DNA from: UBA8108 sp965659285
Lineage (GTDB): Bacteria; Planctomycetota; UBA8108
Length of the DNA stretch: 12,807 bases
NCBI GenBank assembly: GCA_965659285.1
Contig: CBFHWB010000130.1
Coordinates: forward strand, 1-12,807
Direction of reading: 5' to 3'
In this document: positions 1 through 8,558 of the stretch, one piece after another
Layout of the letters: each line of letters opens with the position of its first letter
How positions within the stretch are numbered: position 1 is the first letter of the stretch
The notes under the pieces: model-generated
The model's input: the letters and a program-made list of their open reading frames with translations, nothing else
Told to the model about the DNA's origin: nothing
Database searches by the model: none
Position numbers and translations under genes: made by a program

Positions 1-1
1 T

Positions 2-502
2 CGTGCCGGTATTCATGAAGGTATGGGCCGGGTCGTGGTTGATCGCCTTTGTACGCAGAGAGCGCAGAATACAGATGTCGTCGGCAAGCTCCGGCAGATG
101 CTTGAAGGCGGTGCTCATCTCCTGCCCGGACTTTCCGAAGCGCTTGAAGGGGTATTGCGGGGCCAGGCATTTGAGCGCCTTGTTCTGTAACTGGGCGATC
201 GGCTGGCCCTTTGTAATGGAGGTGGGCATCGGCTTCCCACCAAGCTCGGCAAGCTTCGGCTTGTGGTCAAAGGTCTCGAGATGCGACGGCCCCCCTGCCA
301 TGTAGAGAAAGATGACCCGCTCCGCCTTGGCGGGGAAATGCAGAGGCCGCACGAGGCCCGGCCTGGCCGCATCGACGCCGGCGCCCTGCAGACCCTGGGA
401 TGAGAGCAGGGTGGTAAGAGCCGCGCCACCCAGCACGCTGGCTCCGTGGCCTAGAAAGGCCCGGCGGCAGAGTTCGTTTTGAGCGGATATGTCGCTTTGC
501 AT
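2..502 (-). CDS. DUF1501 family protein, Tat-exported (C-terminus outside window)
   Basis: This is the first 167 codons of a DUF1501 protein; the reading frame is open to the left edge, so the C-terminus is missing. The N-terminus has a twin-arginine export motif (CRRAFLG, RR at residues 13-14) followed by an Ala/Gly/Leu-rich stretch, which points to Tat export. Family hallmarks are GGPSHLETFDHKP (residues 70-82) and NHDPAHTFMNTGT at the visible end. DUF1501 is distantly related to the alkaline phosphatase/sulfatase superfamily, but its substrate is unknown. The ATG at 500-502 is preceded by GGAAG (507-511, 4-nt spacer). It begins 11 bp after the PSCyt1/DUF1553 gene stops, the usual planctomycete two-gene operon in which the cytochrome-like and DUF1501 products are thought to act together outside the cytoplasm. 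The family call is firm; the function is not known. Confidence 0.93.
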   Translation of the reverse strand, partial: MQSDISAQNELCRRAFLGHGASVLGGAALTTLLSSQGLQGAGVDAARPGLVRPLHFPAKAERVIFLYMAGGPSHLETFDHKPKLAELGGKPMPTSITKGQPIAQLQNKALKCLAPQYPFKRFGKSGQEMSTAFKHLPELADDICILRSLRTKAINHDPAHTFMNTGT

Positions 503-506
503 GAAG

Positions 507-511
507 CTTCC
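507..511 (-). promoter_or_regulatory. Ribosome binding site of the DUF1501 gene
   Basis: GGAAG on the minus strand lies 4 nt before the ATG at 500-502, just beyond the TGA (514-516) of the upstream gene. It supports this start and the 11-bp intergenic gap. The spacer is short but usable. Confidence 0.5.
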
Positions 512-513
512 AG

Positions 514-2910
514 TCAATAGCGTGTGATGGTTTCGTGGAGATTCAGCAGTACCCGGGTCACCGACATCCAGGCGGCCAGTTCTTCAGGGGCTGGCTTCCC
601 GACAGCCGGGTGCTCACCGACAGCGACCAGCTTGGCGGCTGCGTCCTTGTTCGCACGAAATCCCGCAAGCTGCTTTTCATAAAGTTTTACCAATGCCTCG
701 ACCTCCCACTCTTCAGCAGCGCGGCAAAGGAGCCTCCCAAAGGCCCAGTGGACCCGTTTACTGGCGGTTCCTCCTCCCTCCGCGATGAGCCTCTGGGCGA
801 ACACACGGGCGGCCTCGACATAGATCGGGTCGTTGAGCAGCACAAGAGCCTGCTGGGGTGTGTTCGAACGCGGACGCTCGGCGACGCACTCCTCGCGGCT
901 CGGGGCATCGAAGGCCCGCAGGCTCGGGTGCCAGAAGCTCCGGCGCCAGTAGGTATAGACCCCGCGGCGGTAGAGCCCCTCGCCCTTCTCCTGCTGGTAC
1001 CTGGCCTGGTGGTAGAGCTTGAACCAGTAGTTGGCCGGCTGGTAGGGCTTGACGCTGCGGCCGTACATTTTTTCTGAGAGCAGGCCGCTGGCCGCCAGCG
1101 CCTGGTCCCGGATCTGCTCAGCCTCGAGCCGAAAGCTGTTCTGCCAACCGAGCAGGTGGTTCCGCGGATCAGCTCCTGGCTCGGCGCGAAAAGGAGTCGA
1201 CCGGCGACGATACGCTTCACTATTCACGATGAGCCTGACCATCCGCTTGACATCCCAGCCACTGTCGAGGAACTCAACGGCCAGCCAGTCGAGCAGGGGA
1301 AGATGCGTCGGCCAGGCGCTGCGCGCCCCGGCGTCATCGAGTGTCGAGCTGATACCCCGGCCGAAAAACAGCCTCCAGAGCCTGTTCACGAACACCCGGG
1401 CGGTGAGGGGATTGTCGCGTGCGACCATCCATTCAGCCAGGTCGCTTCGGGTCGCCCGGCGGTTACCCACCTCGAGCGTGCCGAAGTAGACGGGAATCGC
1501 CGGAACAGCTTCGGGCCCGGAATCATCACGCCAAGTCCCGCGCGGGAGGTGCCGCATGAGACGAGGTTTACCGGGCTGAGTAACTATGGTCGTCGCCATC
1601 GGGGAAGCGCGGGTGAGTTCTTTGAGCTGTTTTTCCAGCGCCGTGATACGCCCCCCCACCTCGCCGCTGTCCTTGACATCTTTTCCTGACAGGATTTCTT
1701 TAAGCTCCCGCAGCTCCTTCTCAATCGGCAGCACCTTGAGGATGTGCTCCCTGGTCGGCAGCTTGACCTCGCGCGGCTGGGCGACTCCACGCTCCTGGAG
1801 GTCGGCGAAAAACGCCGCGAAGTTGTAAAAATCCCGGCTCGTGATGGGGTCGTATTTGTGGTCATGGCATTCGGCGCAGCCGGTGGTCATTCCGAGGAAG
1901 ATGGCGCCGGTATTGCGAACCCGGTCGGCCGCGTACTTGGCCATGTATTCCTTTGCCTGGGCGCCGCCCTCGCTGGTGGTCTGGTTGAGCCGGTTGAAAC
2001 CCGAGGCGATCCTCCACTCGGCCACCTGGGCCGAGCTGGCGTTGGAATCCTTCATCAGGTCGCCGGCGAGCTGCTCACGCACAAAACTGTCGAAGGGCTT
2101 GTTGTTGTTGAAGGCGGCGATCACGTAGTCGCGGTAGAGCCAGACGTTCTGGTGAGAGTCCTTCTGGTAGCCGACCGAGTCGGCGTAGCGCACCAGGTCG
2201 AGCCAGTAGAGCGCCATCCGCTCACCATATTGTGGCGAGGCGAGCAGGCGGTCGACCAGGCGGCCCCAGGCGCCGGGCTCTTTATCCGCGAGAAACCTCT
2301 CACGCTCCTGCGGAGAAGGTGGAAGGCCGACGAGGTCAAGCGAGAGTCGGCGTAACAGGACTGCGCGATCCGCGCGAGGCCCCGGCGGAACACCCGCCTG
2401 GATGAGCCTGTCGGAAATAAAACGATCAACCGGTTGGTCCAGCTTGTCGAGCGAGCCGCCCGCGGGAGGTTTTGAACGCGTCGGAACGACAAAGGCCCAG
2501 TGGTCCTGCCACTTCGCCCCCTGCTCGATCCAGCGCCGCAGGATGGCGACCTCCGCTGGCGAGGGCCTGGTTTTCTCGCCCGGGGGAGGCATGACCTCCT
2601 CATCGTCATCGCTCAGAATCCGCTCAATCAGCTCACTCTCGACCGGCTTCCCGGGAACGAGAAAGCCCTTACTGAGCGCCCGCTCGATTCCCTCTCGAGT
2701 GTCGAAACGCTGCTTCGTTTCTCGCTGGCGCTCATCAGGTCCGTGACACTTGAAGCAATGGTCCGACAGGATCGGCAACACGTCGCGGTTGAACCGCACC
2801 GGTCCCGGATTTGAAGGACGAGGCGCGTCTTCGGCTCCTGCGACAGCTCCTGGCGCGTAGAGAAACGCGCCCAGGCAGAGCAGCTGGACCAGGCGGAAAA
2901 ATTTCTTCAT
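514..2910 (-). CDS. PSCyt1-DUF1549-DUF1553 cytochrome-like protein
   Basis: This 798-residue secreted protein belongs to the planctomycete cytochrome family. It has a Sec-type signal peptide (MKKFFRL, then a hydrophobic core to about residue 25). The PSCyt1 domain (about 40-120) carries the haem-type motif CFKCH (C52, C55, H56) and an MPPP segment whose M107 could be the distal ligand. DUF1549 (about 155-370) follows, with a second CxxCH (CAECH, C345-H349) in the usual GCAECHDHKYDPI context. DUF1553 (about 485-750) is recognised by NPLTARVFVNRLWRLFFG and TPQQALVLLNDP. Family members are often longer; the linker between DUF1549 and DUF1553 is short here (about 100 residues). The role is not established; redox or polysaccharide-related work in the periplasm is commonly suggested. 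The ATG at 2910 has GGAG 11 nt upstream. It is the first gene of a unit that continues into the DUF1501 gene. Confidence 0.93.
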   Translation of the reverse strand: MKKFFRLVQLLCLGAFLYAPGAVAGAEDAPRPSNPGPVRFNRDVLPILSDHCFKCHGPDERQRETKQRFDTREGIERALSKGFLVPGKPVESELIERILSDDDEEVMPPPGEKTRPSPAEVAILRRWIEQGAKWQDHWAFVVPTRSKPPAGGSLDKLDQPVDRFISDRLIQAGVPPGPRADRAVLLRRLSLDLVGLPPSPQERERFLADKEPGAWGRLVDRLLASPQYGERMALYWLDLVRYADSVGYQKDSHQNVWLYRDYVIAAFNNNKPFDSFVREQLAGDLMKDSNASSAQVAEWRIASGFNRLNQTTSEGGAQAKEYMAKYAADRVRNTGAIFLGMTTGCAECHDHKYDPITSRDFYNFAAFFADLQERGVAQPREVKLPTREHILKVLPIEKELRELKEILSGKDVKDSGEVGGRITALEKQLKELTRASPMATTIVTQPGKPRLMRHLPRGTWRDDSGPEAVPAIPVYFGTLEVGNRRATRSDLAEWMVARDNPLTARVFVNRLWRLFFGRGISSTLDDAGARSAWPTHLPLLDWLAVEFLDSGWDVKRMVRLIVNSEAYRRRSTPFRAEPGADPRNHLLGWQNSFRLEAEQIRDQALAASGLLSEKMYGRSVKPYQPANYWFKLYHQARYQQEKGEGLYRRGVYTYWRRSFWHPSLRAFDAPSREECVAERPRSNTPQQALVLLNDPIYVEAARVFAQRLIAEGGGTASKRVHWAFGRLLCRAAEEWEVEALVKLYEKQLAGFRANKDAAAKLVAVGEHPAVGKPAPEELAAWMSVTRVLLNLHETITRY

Positions 2911-2971
2911 GGCTGCTAATTCTCCGGGAGGCCGACTCCTTCGACAAGGGGAAGGCGATCTGACCGCAACC

Positions 2972-2980
2972 AGTATAGCA
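2972..2980 (-). promoter_or_regulatory. Candidate extended -10 promoter for the PSCyt1/DUF1501 unit
   Basis: The 86-bp gap between the last pst gene and the PSCyt1 gene (2911-2996) contains TGCTATACT on the minus strand, an extended -10 box about 60 nt before the start codon. No convincing -35 box is present at 16-18 bp. No terminator hairpin was found in the gap either, so readthrough from the pst operon remains possible. Confidence 0.3.
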
Positions 2981-2996
2981 GACGAAGCGAAAACGA

Positions 2997-3869
2997 TCAG
3001 CCGTAGCGACCCTCGATATAGTCAGCGGTCTTTTCGTTCTGCGGAGAGAGGAAGAGCTGGGCGGTGTCGCCATGCTCGATGATCTCGCCGAGCAGCATGA
3101 AGATGCACTCGTCGCTCACGCGGCGAGCCTGCGCCATATTGTGGGTGACGATGATGATCGTGTACTCGCCGCTCAGCTCGGCCATCAGGTCCTCGACCGC
3201 CTGGGTGGCCTCGACATCGAGCGCCGAGCAGGGCTCATCCATGAGAATCACCCGCGGCTTGAGCGGCAGCAGTCGGGCGATGCAGAGCTTCTGCTGCTGC
3301 TCGAGCTGCAGCCCGGTGGCCCTATCATTGAGCTTGTCCTTGAGGTCATCCCAGAGACGGACCTCCGTCAGCGCCTTTTCGACCGCGTCGTTGAGAGTGC
3401 TCTTATTGAGACTCCCTGAATGGATTCGCAGGCCGAAGACTACGTTCTCGAAGATAGAGAGGGGCAGGACATTAGGGCGCTGAAATACCATGCCTACCGA
3501 TTTACGCAATTCCGGAAGCGAGACGTCCTCGTCCATGATGTTCTTGCCGAGGATCTGGATCTCACCATCGGTACGCACATAGCCATAGCGTTCATTGACC
3601 CGGTTGAAGGCGCGCAGGAGGGTGGTCTTGCCGCAGCCGGAGGGGCCGATGAGGCTCGTGATGATCCCGTCCTTGATGTCCAGGTTCACATTGTAGAGGG
3701 CCTGGAAATCTCCGTACCAGAGGTTGAAATCACGGACCTTGACACCGAGGTCGGATTCGGCGTTCCCGGCTGGAGCTTCGGCGTTCCCGGCTGGAGCTTC
3801 GGTTTTGCTCCTGGGCTTGCCAGTGGGGTTTCCCGTGGGGTTGCCAGTGGGGTTTAGCCTGTCTCTCAT
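2997..3869 (-). CDS. pstB: Phosphate ABC transporter ATPase PstB, paralogue II (degenerate signature motif)
   Basis: This 290-residue protein is the second PstB-type ATPase of the operon; it powers phosphate import through PstC-PstA at the cytoplasmic face of the membrane. Walker A GPSGCGKTT starts at residue 75, the Q-loop is MVFQRP (Q130), Walker B is ILMDEP (D211, E212) and the switch is VTHN (H243). All of these are normal for PstB. The ABC signature is not: LSGGQQQR of the family is replaced by LQLEQQQK (187-194), confirmed at the codon level. The protein starts with about 40 extra residues of low complexity (three NPTG, two EAPAGNA units); no other usable start codon lies between them and the domain, so they are probably translated. 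The ATG overlaps the TGA of the preceding pstB by 4 bp (3866-3869), indicating coupled translation. I infer that it works as a heterodimer with that neighbour. Confidence 0.95.
   Translation of the reverse strand: MRDRLNPTGNPTGNPTGKPRSKTEAPAGNAEAPAGNAESDLGVKVRDFNLWYGDFQALYNVNLDIKDGIITSLIGPSGCGKTTLLRAFNRVNERYGYVRTDGEIQILGKNIMDEDVSLPELRKSVGMVFQRPNVLPLSIFENVVFGLRIHSGSLNKSTLNDAVEKALTEVRLWDDLKDKLNDRATGLQLEQQQKLCIARLLPLKPRVILMDEPCSALDVEATQAVEDLMAELSGEYTIIIVTHNMAQARRVSDECIFMLLGEIIEHGDTAQLFLSPQNEKTADYIEGRYG
3756..3802 (-). repeat. 21-bp tandem repeat in the PstB II N-terminal linker
   Basis: Positions 3760-3780 and 3781-3801 are identical 21-bp units, and the periodicity extends over 3756-3802. In frame they encode EAPAGNA twice. 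The unit is a multiple of three, so gain or loss by slippage would keep the reading frame. Confidence 0.9.
3819..3854 (-). repeat. 12-bp tandem repeat (three NPTG units) in the PstB II N-terminus
   Basis: There are three consecutive 12-bp units (3819-3830, 3831-3842, 3843-3854). The outer two are identical, the middle one differs at two positions, and all encode NPTG. One differing position is synonymous in Thr and the other in Gly, so the peptide repeat is exact. Confidence 0.9.
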
Positions 3870-4665
3870 CCGAAGGTCCCCGCGATAAAGTCGTTGGTGC
3901 GCTGATCAGCCGCCTCGCCTGAGAACATCCTGTCGGTCTCATCCACCTCGATAAGATCTCCGTTGAAGATAAAGGCCGTGTGCTTCGCCAGGCGGCGGGC
4001 CTGCTGAACGAGGTTCGTAACGAGAATGATGGTCATCTCATTCTTGAGCTCCTTGAGCACATCCTCGATCCGCATGGTGGTGACCGGGTCGATCGCGATG
4101 GAAAACTCATCGAGGCACAAGACCTCGGGTTCGTGCGACAGAGCGCGCGCGATCGTCAGGCGCTGCTGCTGGCCACCGGAGAGCTTGGTGCCGAGGGTGT
4201 TGAGGCGGTCCTTTACCTCGTCCCAGAGGGCAGCCTGGGTAAGACAGCGCTCGACAAGCTCATCGAGCGGCCCCTTCTTCTTCATGCCCGCCTGGCGTGG
4301 AGCAAAAGCGACATTGTCATAGATGGACATCGGCAAGCCAACCGGCAGGGGAGCAACCATGCCGATATAGCGGCGGTAACCGTATACATCCGACACGCCT
4401 GTCTTGCCGAGCTTCCCAGCCGCCGTGTTAACAGGAGCATCCAGAATGACCCTGTCATCCATGGAGAAGCTGCCCTTGACCGAGGCATCTGTAACCAGGT
4501 CGATCGTACGGTTCAGAACCTTCAGCAAGGTCGTCTTGCCCGACTGGGCCGGACCGATGATGCCGAAGATCTCGTTCTGCTCGATCGAGAGCGAGATGTC
4601 ACGCAGCGCGACCTTGTCGGCGTAGGAAACGCCGAGGTTCTGGATATCCAGCTTGGGCGTTTCGT

Positions 4666-4672
<7 letters not shown>
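3866..4672 (-). CDS. pstB: Phosphate ABC transporter ATPase PstB, paralogue I (Q-loop and switch His lost)
   Basis: This 268-residue PstB family ATPase follows pstA. Walker A is GPAQSGKTT from residue 40, the signature LSGGQQQR is intact (164-171), and Walker B is VLCLDEF with D188 and E189 kept, though the family's DEP is DEF. Two catalytic elements are missing. The Q-loop, MVFQKP-like in PstB, reads MVAPLP (105-110), with Pro where Gln is expected. The switch VTHN reads VTNL, with Asn220 for His. Phylogenetically conserved context such as PMSIYDNVAFAPR (114-126) shows that it is still a PstB. Its start lies inside the end of pstA (7-bp overlap, 4666-4672) without an obvious ribosome site, so it is probably translationally coupled. 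The lost residues are exactly those kept in paralogue II, and the reverse holds for the signature. I infer heterodimerisation. Confidence 0.95.
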
Positions 4673-5565
<893 letters not shown>

Positions 5566-5567
5566 GG

Positions 5568-6476
5568 CTACTTCTTCTTGATTCCGCGGATAACGAGGTC
5601 AGCGGTCAGGTTGATGGCGAAGGTGATGCAGAAAAGAAAGATTCCGATGACAAACAGGACCCTGTAGTGCGGGGAGCCGGCGGCTGTCTCACCCAGCTCA
5701 GCGGCGATCGTCGCCGTCAGGGTTCGCACCGATTCGAAAGGACCGCCCGGAATATTGACCGCGTGTCCGGTCGCCATCAGGACGGCCATCGTCTCTCCGA
5801 CAGCGCGGCCGACACCCAGCAGCGCAGCTGCCAGGAGACCATTCTTAGCTGCGGGCAGGAGTACACGCCAGACCAGCTGCCACTTGGTGACACCGAGACC
5901 AATCGCCGCCTCACGATAGGAGTCAGGAACAGCGCGGAGGGCGTCTTCGCTGATCGAAACAATAATCGGCAAGCACATCAGGGCGAGGATAATAGCCCCG
6001 TTGAGGACCGTCAGGCCGAAGGGTACGCCGAAAACCGTCTCGATCAGGCCCTTCATCAGGGTCATGCCGATGAAGCCCCAGACCACCGAGGGTATAGCGG
6101 CCAGCAGCTCGATGACGATCTTCAGGATCTCCTTGGTTCTCGTACCGCAAAACTCGGAGATGAAAATCGCCGCCCCCAGGCCGAAAGGCACCGAGAAGAG
6201 CATGGCCAGCAGCGAGACACTCGCAGTACCGGCGATGAGGGCGAGGATCCCGAAGGTCGGCTCCACCGAGGACGGGTACCACTCGATACTACCCAGGAAG
6301 GTACCCAGGTCGAGGCGCCCATCATCTCCCATTCCGAGCAGGAAGGGAGCCCCTTCCTTGAAGACGAAAATGAAAATGCTGAACACGAAGATGATCGCAC
6401 TGATACCGCAAAGACGAATCACCCATTCGATGACGCGCTCACGATGGATCTGTCCCCGGGTTAGTTCTTTTCTCAC
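5568..6476 (-). CDS. pstC: Phosphate ABC transporter permease PstC
   Basis: This is the partner permease of PstA, 302 residues, close to the family norm, with a hydrophobic first helix at about residues 17-39 and five further helices. The EAA coupling loop is at 177-200 (EDALRAVPDSYREAA then GLGVTKWQ), followed by GVGRAVGETMAVLM, the conserved PstC segment. LLAAIPSVVWGFIG (124-137) is also typical. It starts with GTG (6474-6476), supported by AGGCGG at 6482-6487 with a 5-nt spacer; no ATG lies in a suitable place. It ends with TAG 2 bp before pstA. A strong hairpin lies between pstS and this gene and may lower its expression relative to pstS. Confidence 0.96.
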   Translation of the reverse strand: MRKELTRGQIHRERVIEWVIRLCGISAIIFVFSIFIFVFKEGAPFLLGMGDDGRLDLGTFLGSIEWYPSSVEPTFGILALIAGTASVSLLAMLFSVPFGLGAAIFISEFCGTRTKEILKIVIELLAAIPSVVWGFIGMTLMKGLIETVFGVPFGLTVLNGAIILALMCLPIIVSISEDALRAVPDSYREAAIGLGVTKWQLVWRVLLPAAKNGLLAAALLGVGRAVGETMAVLMATGHAVNIPGGPFESVRTLTATIAAELGETAAGSPHYRVLFVIGIFLFCITFAINLTADLVIRGIKKK

Positions 6477-6481
6477 GAGTA

Positions 6482-6487
6482 CCGCCT
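6482..6487 (-). promoter_or_regulatory. Ribosome binding site deciding the GTG start of pstC
   Basis: AGGCGG on the minus strand, 5 nt before GTG at 6474-6476, is the only evident ribosome site here. It supports the non-ATG start. Confidence 0.5.
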
Positions 6488-6499
6488 GAAAGAAACCAA

Positions 6500-6524
6500 G
6501 GTCCGGCTGCCTGCCAGCCGGACC
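6500..6524 (-). terminator. Intercistronic hairpin between pstS and pstC (attenuator or mRNA stabiliser)
   Basis: A perfect 10-bp inverted repeat (GGTCCGGCTG / CAGCCGGACC) encloses a 5-nt loop, 27 bp after the pstS stop and 23 bp before the pstC start. On the transcript it is followed by UUGGUUUCUUU, which is U-rich but interrupted, so it is a weak terminator at best. Such structures after a binding-protein gene are known to protect the 3' end or stop part of the transcripts, giving more binding protein than permease. That role is inferred here. Confidence 0.7.
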
Positions 6525-6551
6525 CGAAAATATTCAACTAGATACCGCGCC

Positions 6552-7442
6552 TCACTTTTTGGGCTTGGCAACGTAACCGTTATCCTCGACGATCTTCTGG
6601 CCCTCGGCTCCGAGACACCAGTCGAGATACTTCTTCAGTTCACCCTTGGGCTCTCCGAGGGTGTAACAGAAAAGAGGCCTGGCGATCGGATAATCTTTGC
6701 TCAAGGTGTTTTTCACGCTGGGACCAAAGCCTGGCTTTCCGGCCCCCTTGGAGACCTTGAGCATCTTGACGTGGTCGGTCGCATAGCCCATGCCGCTGTA
6801 GCCAATGGCGGTCACCGTACTGGCAACCGTCTCGACGACATCCTTGGAGCCGTGCAAGTCACGCGAACCCAGCTTGAAGTCGCCCTTCTTGCCGAGAATG
6901 GTTTCGCGGAAATAGACGTAGGTACCGGAATTGGACTGGCGGCTGATACGAATGATCTCATCGGACCCACCGGGTACCGTCACACCCAGCTCAGACCACT
7001 TGGTAACCTGCTTTCCCTCAGGACCGCCATCCTTGCCGTAGATCTGGGCAAGCTGCGCGAGGGTGATCTCTTCCATGGGATTGTCCTTGTGGACATAAAC
7101 GGCGAGAGCATCGAAGCCCATGACCCACTCGATCGGATCAATACCGTGTGCTGCCTTAGCCTTTTCAGTCTCAGAGGCCTTCATCGAACGGCTGCAGTTG
7201 GCAAGATCTGTAGTACCGTTGATCAAGGCTGCAACGCCAGTACCTGAACCACCTCCTGAAACCTCAACCGAAATGTTCGCATCGACCTTGGTATAGGCCT
7301 CGGCCCAGGCCTGGGCGAGGTTGACCATGGTGTCGGAACCCTGGTTCTGGATGATTGTTTTCTTGGGGCCCCCGCTATCTCCACCACCACAACCAGCCAG
7401 AGCCAATCCACAAATCATTACCAAAGAAATATAGAGTTTCAT
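6552..7442 (-). CDS. pstS: Phosphate-binding lipoprotein PstS
   Basis: This is the periplasmic phosphate receptor that delivers phosphate to PstC-PstA. It has 296 residues. The lipoprotein signal peptide ends in LALAGC with Cys18 as the lipidated residue, followed by a short Gly-rich tether. Ligand-site segments of the PstS family are visible: QGSDTM (34-39), SGGGSGTG (62-69), SRSMK (84-88) and RQSNSGTYVYFRE (168-180). IGYSGMGY (213-220) follows. The ATG at 7442 has AGGGA 8 nt upstream. It lies 39 bp after phoU, with no terminator between, and ahead of the hairpin at 6500-6524. Membrane anchoring by lipid is common in PstS of many lineages. Confidence 0.96.
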   Translation of the reverse strand: MKLYISLVMICGLALAGCGGGDSGGPKKTIIQNQGSDTMVNLAQAWAEAYTKVDANISVEVSGGGSGTGVAALINGTTDLANCSRSMKASETEKAKAAHGIDPIEWVMGFDALAVYVHKDNPMEEITLAQLAQIYGKDGGPEGKQVTKWSELGVTVPGGSDEIIRISRQSNSGTYVYFRETILGKKGDFKLGSRDLHGSKDVVETVASTVTAIGYSGMGYATDHVKMLKVSKGAGKPGFGPSVKNTLSKDYPIARPLFCYTLGEPKGELKKYLDWCLGAEGQKIVEDNGYVAKPKK

Positions 7443-7450
7443 TTCTAACG

Positions 7451-7455
7451 TCCCT
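7451..7455 (-). promoter_or_regulatory. Ribosome binding site of pstS
   Basis: AGGGA on the minus strand lies 8 nt before the pstS ATG, within the 39-bp phoU-pstS gap. It is the clearest ribosome site in the operon, consistent with high PstS production. Confidence 0.6.
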
Positions 7456-7481
7456 TAATCTCCGTTCTCAGAAAAATGAAC

Positions 7482-8558
7482 TTATCTTTTCGCCTGGCCA
7501 TGAATAGCCCGGACAAGATCCTTAATATGGCGTTTCAAATAATCGTAGGTTTCTTCCAGCGACCCGCTCACCTTGCCCAGCTCCCACTCGATGCTGATGG
7601 TCTTGGTCGGGGGAGTCGGAAAGGCCTTCTTGCCCTTCTCGCTCAGAGAAACAATCACCTGGTAGTGATCGAGGTTCGGTATGTTCTCAACCGACTTGGA
7701 GATGTTGTTACCGATATCATGCCCCTTCGACTCCAGAAAATTGGCCGCCTTGGCCTTGATCTTCTTCGACTTGATCCCGGCGCTCATGAAGACAAAGCTC
7801 GGCTCCCGCAGAGCGTTGCCGATGGCCTCGGCCAGCTGGCTCGCGTTGGCGTTGTCATCATCGACAAACAATACGCGGAAGACCTCCTTGCCAATGTGCT
7901 TCATGTATTGACCCGTGCACATGTAGAGGGTCTCTTCGCAAATATTCTTGGACTGGTCGGCGGCGCGGTCCAGCCGGATCGCCACGGTGCGAAGAGGAGA
8001 AAAAGCTTCCATAGGAATCTCCTTCTCGGCGCGAAGCTCAAAGAGCTTGTCGTTGATCCGGGCCCGCACACGGCTGGCATCTTTTTCCGAAAGCATGGTG
8101 AAGCGGGCGGAATCGGCATCCTGGGCCAGGAAGGCGGCTATAGATTTTTTCAGCATTGAGATCGAGATCTTGCTGATGGCCTTGTAGTCCTTGTAGTCAA
8201 TATCCACATCGAGGGAATTGATCACGAGCCCCTGGCGGGCGATGCTCTCGGCATAATCACCGATACGCTCGAGCTCCTGGTTGATCTTGATGGTCGCGTA
8301 GACAAAACGCAAAGGACCCGCGGCCGGCTGCTGACGAACCAGGAACTCCAGGCAGAGCCTGTCGATCTCCTTCTCACACTCATCGATCTCCTGGTCGCGA
8401 AGCATGACGGAATAGGCCAGCTCACCGTTATTCCGCAGCAGGGACTTCATGGCATTGGTCAAGGAGACCTCGACCAGATCAGCCATGTGCTGGACCTTGG
8501 AGCGAATAACATCGATGTCTTTCTGGAGGGTCGCCTCGAGGCGACTTTTTTTACCCAT
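7482..8558 (-). CDS. phoU: PhoU fused to an inactive ArsC/LMW-phosphatase-like domain
   Basis: PhoU links the Pst transporter to the PhoR/PhoB-type phosphate signalling pathway and restrains uptake. Residues 1-220 hold two PhoU helical repeats with the metal-site motifs ELERIGDYAESIA (95-107) and RLDRAADQSKNICEE (195-209). PhoU is normally about 220-240 residues; this one has 358. Residues 226-350 resemble the low-molecular-weight tyrosine phosphatase/arsenate reductase fold: VLFV strand, P-loop, MSAGI (258-262), then GHDI and ISKSV. The catalytic loop CxxNxCRS is DDDNANAS (233-240): nucleophile Cys becomes Asp, the Arg becomes Ala, and the distal DP acid motif is absent. The domain should be catalytically dead. 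It may bind a ligand or a partner; this is inference. The gene is first in the operon, with pstS 39 bp downstream. No PhoR or PhoB gene lies in the window. Confidence 0.93.
   Translation of the reverse strand: MGKKSRLEATLQKDIDVIRSKVQHMADLVEVSLTNAMKSLLRNNGELAYSVMLRDQEIDECEKEIDRLCLEFLVRQQPAAGPLRFVYATIKINQELERIGDYAESIARQGLVINSLDVDIDYKDYKAISKISISMLKKSIAAFLAQDADSARFTMLSEKDASRVRARINDKLFELRAEKEIPMEAFSPLRTVAIRLDRAADQSKNICEETLYMCTGQYMKHIGKEVFRVLFVDDDNANASQLAEAIGNALREPSFVFMSAGIKSKKIKAKAANFLESKGHDIGNNISKSVENIPNLDHYQVIVSLSEKGKKAFPTPPTKTISIEWELGKVSGSLEETYDYLKRHIKDLVRAIHGQAKR

Noticed and set aside
535..2355. Plus-strand reading frames opposite the PSCyt1/DUF1549/DUF1553 gene
   Set aside because: The minus-strand protein shows signal peptide, two CxxCH motifs and family segments throughout; the opposite frames have no such features.
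2911..2996. Rho-independent terminator at the end of the pst operon
   Set aside because: No inverted repeat of more than about 4 bp followed by a U-tract is present on the minus strand.
7482..8160. Response-regulator receiver domain in the PhoU C-terminus, because FVDDDN looks like the start of a receiver
   Set aside because: The remaining sequence lacks the phospho-acceptor Asp after the third strand and the conserved Lys, while SAGI, the GHDI/ISKSV helix region and domain length fit the ArsC/LMW-phosphatase fold better.
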